The notes under the pieces are model-generated. The model searched no databases. It was not told the DNA's origin and saw only the letters and a program-made list of their open reading frames with translations. The translations under genes were made by a program, and so were the position numbers. From Metridium senile (Eukaryota > Cnidaria > Anthozoa > Actiniaria > Metridiidae), in NCBI GenBank assembly GCA_949775045.1, contig OX459104.1:1322501-1386500 (forward strand): a DNA stretch of 64,000 bases, in the 5' to 3' direction. Positions 62,501-64,000 of the stretch are shown one piece after another; within the stretch, counting starts at the first letter, position 1, and every line of letters begins with the position of its first letter.

Positions 62501-64000
62501 AATTGACTCAGCTTGGTCAACAACAGCAGCTACGCCCTACCGCCACGTCCCTGGCAACACTTCCTGAACACATACCCCCTGGTGGCAGCCAGAACCAGGC
62601 ATGGAATGGGACGCTGGAGTGGACAGAAACGGTAATGATATACTTAATACATATTTATCATCACAGCAATCTTAATTATCATACACCTTTGTAAGACTGC
62701 AAAGCTGGTAAATGCACAGCTTTCAGAGCAAGATCAATTGATGCCTAGAGGTATCAAACTTGTTTCAACTTCTTTCCATTCTTTGTATCTTTGAGTGGCT
62801 GTAAATACCTGAAGTATTGATCATGGAGAGAAGGGGGATGAAACTTCTCTCTAACACAGGGTTCGTACGAGTCCTGGAAATCCTGGAAAGTCATGGAATT
62901 TCGTATTTTCGTTTTCCAGGCCTGGAAATAAGTCATTGAATTTTGTTGAGGGTCATGGAAAGTCATTGAAAACAATGCTTATCCTGATAGTACTAAGAAT
63001 ATGACTTCTATTCCTTAAATAAATATGAAACGTTTTGATAATTATTGGTCATGGGAAATAATAAAAAAGTCATGGAAAGTTAAGGAATTTAGAAACTTCA
63101 AAAAGTATGAAACCTGTAACATGTAAATTGATGTATGAGCGTCGTGCCTCTCTTAACACTTCTCTCGTGTTCTGGCAACCCAGCGTGCTTTATAACTGCG
63201 CACTGTCGGGTGACAGCACGCGTTTTCTATTCCTTCAACAACCACTTTCACTTTCATGATCTAATACACGTATATGTCTATGGTAACCGGGTGTAGGGTT
63301 GAGCTCTAAGACCTTGGAGTATGAAACACGTTTGTCATCTACCATTATGACAACAGTTTAACATCTTAACCCCTGATGAGTTATCTTAAACTGGGTTTAC
63401 CATCACACTACATCGATCTCATATCACAAATCATCTACAAACACACAAAATATATCCCTCTACCCTAACAATAGAGTCTGATTACCCTTTGTTATTTAAA
63501 CAATTGTCTAATTGGTTTCAGGTTAAAATTGAAGCCACACAACAGGCTAATAAGATAACAAGGTCACTGCAGTGCCATATCTCAGTAGTTGCTCCTGGAA
63601 ATGCAATGTAAGCGCAATAGAAATACTGATAATATGATTAACACCAACGTCAGCAATGATGATGTTGATAATGGTGTTGATGTTGATGATAATGTTGATG
63701 ATGGTAATGATAATGATTATAATAGTGGTGATCTTTTTATGATGATGGTGATGATGATTATAATAATTATGATATGATGATGGTTTTGTTGATGATGATT
63801 GTGATAATGAGGTTGTAAGCGCAATAAGAATACTGACACAAATGATGGTAAAATGGTTACAAACAACAGAGATGATGATGATGATGATGATAATGATGAT
63901 TTTAATAATAATGAAGATTATGATGATCAATTTGATGGTGATTATATATGATGATGATGAATTATGATGGTGATTATGATGATGATGATAACGATTATGA

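Overview
The window is animal nuclear DNA. Its genes are split by GT-AG introns, there are no operons, and introns and intergenic DNA are packed with trinucleotide repeats, minisatellites and short palindromic (MITE-like) transposons. Gene content points to a cnidarian, most likely an anthozoan such as a sea anemone or coral: a relaxin/LGR-type GPCR, NACHT-WD40 genes, a PAN/Thr-rich/fibrinogen-like secreted protein and a conserved MED25. The taxon is inferred; nothing in the sequence names it.

Layout: (1) 1-3.7 kb, long ATC/ATG repeats followed by the 3' end of a rhodopsin-class GPCR (+ strand; 7TM exon 2106-2984 and tail exon 3559-3665). (2) 3.7-10.1 kb has no recognised gene. It holds at least seven inverted-repeat transposons, a 19-bp minisatellite and a 1.28-kb array of a 14-bp unit. 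(3) 10.2-16.7 kb, minus strand: a choline/ethanolamine phosphotransferase (CEPT1/CHPT1 type) in six recognised exons with a complete CDP-alcohol phosphotransferase motif; its last small exon was not found. (4) 16.69-45.90 kb: two direct copies of a ~14-15 kb block, each holding one complete 12-exon gene for a 1664-residue protein with a DUF4062-like N-terminus, a NACHT ATPase and about 16 WD40 repeats, ending in a Cys-rich tail and a CaaX-like CNLL. All 12 exon lengths are identical between copies (4995 coding bases each), while introns differ through private transposons, minisatellite expansions and an inverted intron segment. (5) 45.9-50.5 kb: a 'gatgtcacg' repeat cluster with LINE and MITE fragments, then a minus-strand secreted PAN/Thr-Pro/fibrinogen-like gene. 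(6) 50.6-54.1 kb: purine repeats, AT-rich DNA and a LINE 3' end. (7) 54.1-64 kb: the first 12 exons (444 codons) of MED25, running off the right edge.

How the genes relate: apart from the NACHT-WD pair they are unrelated neighbours. The pair resembles an innate-immune or stress-sensor family expanding by tandem duplication. The left breakpoint of the duplicated block lies 15 bp upstream of the phosphotransferase start codon, so copy A probably shares a bidirectional promoter with it. Copy B carries that promoter region, interrupted by a transposon, without the phosphotransferase.

Exon limits were set by reading splice sites and checking that phases join; no alignment or transcript was available. 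Repeat boundaries are approximate to a few bases.
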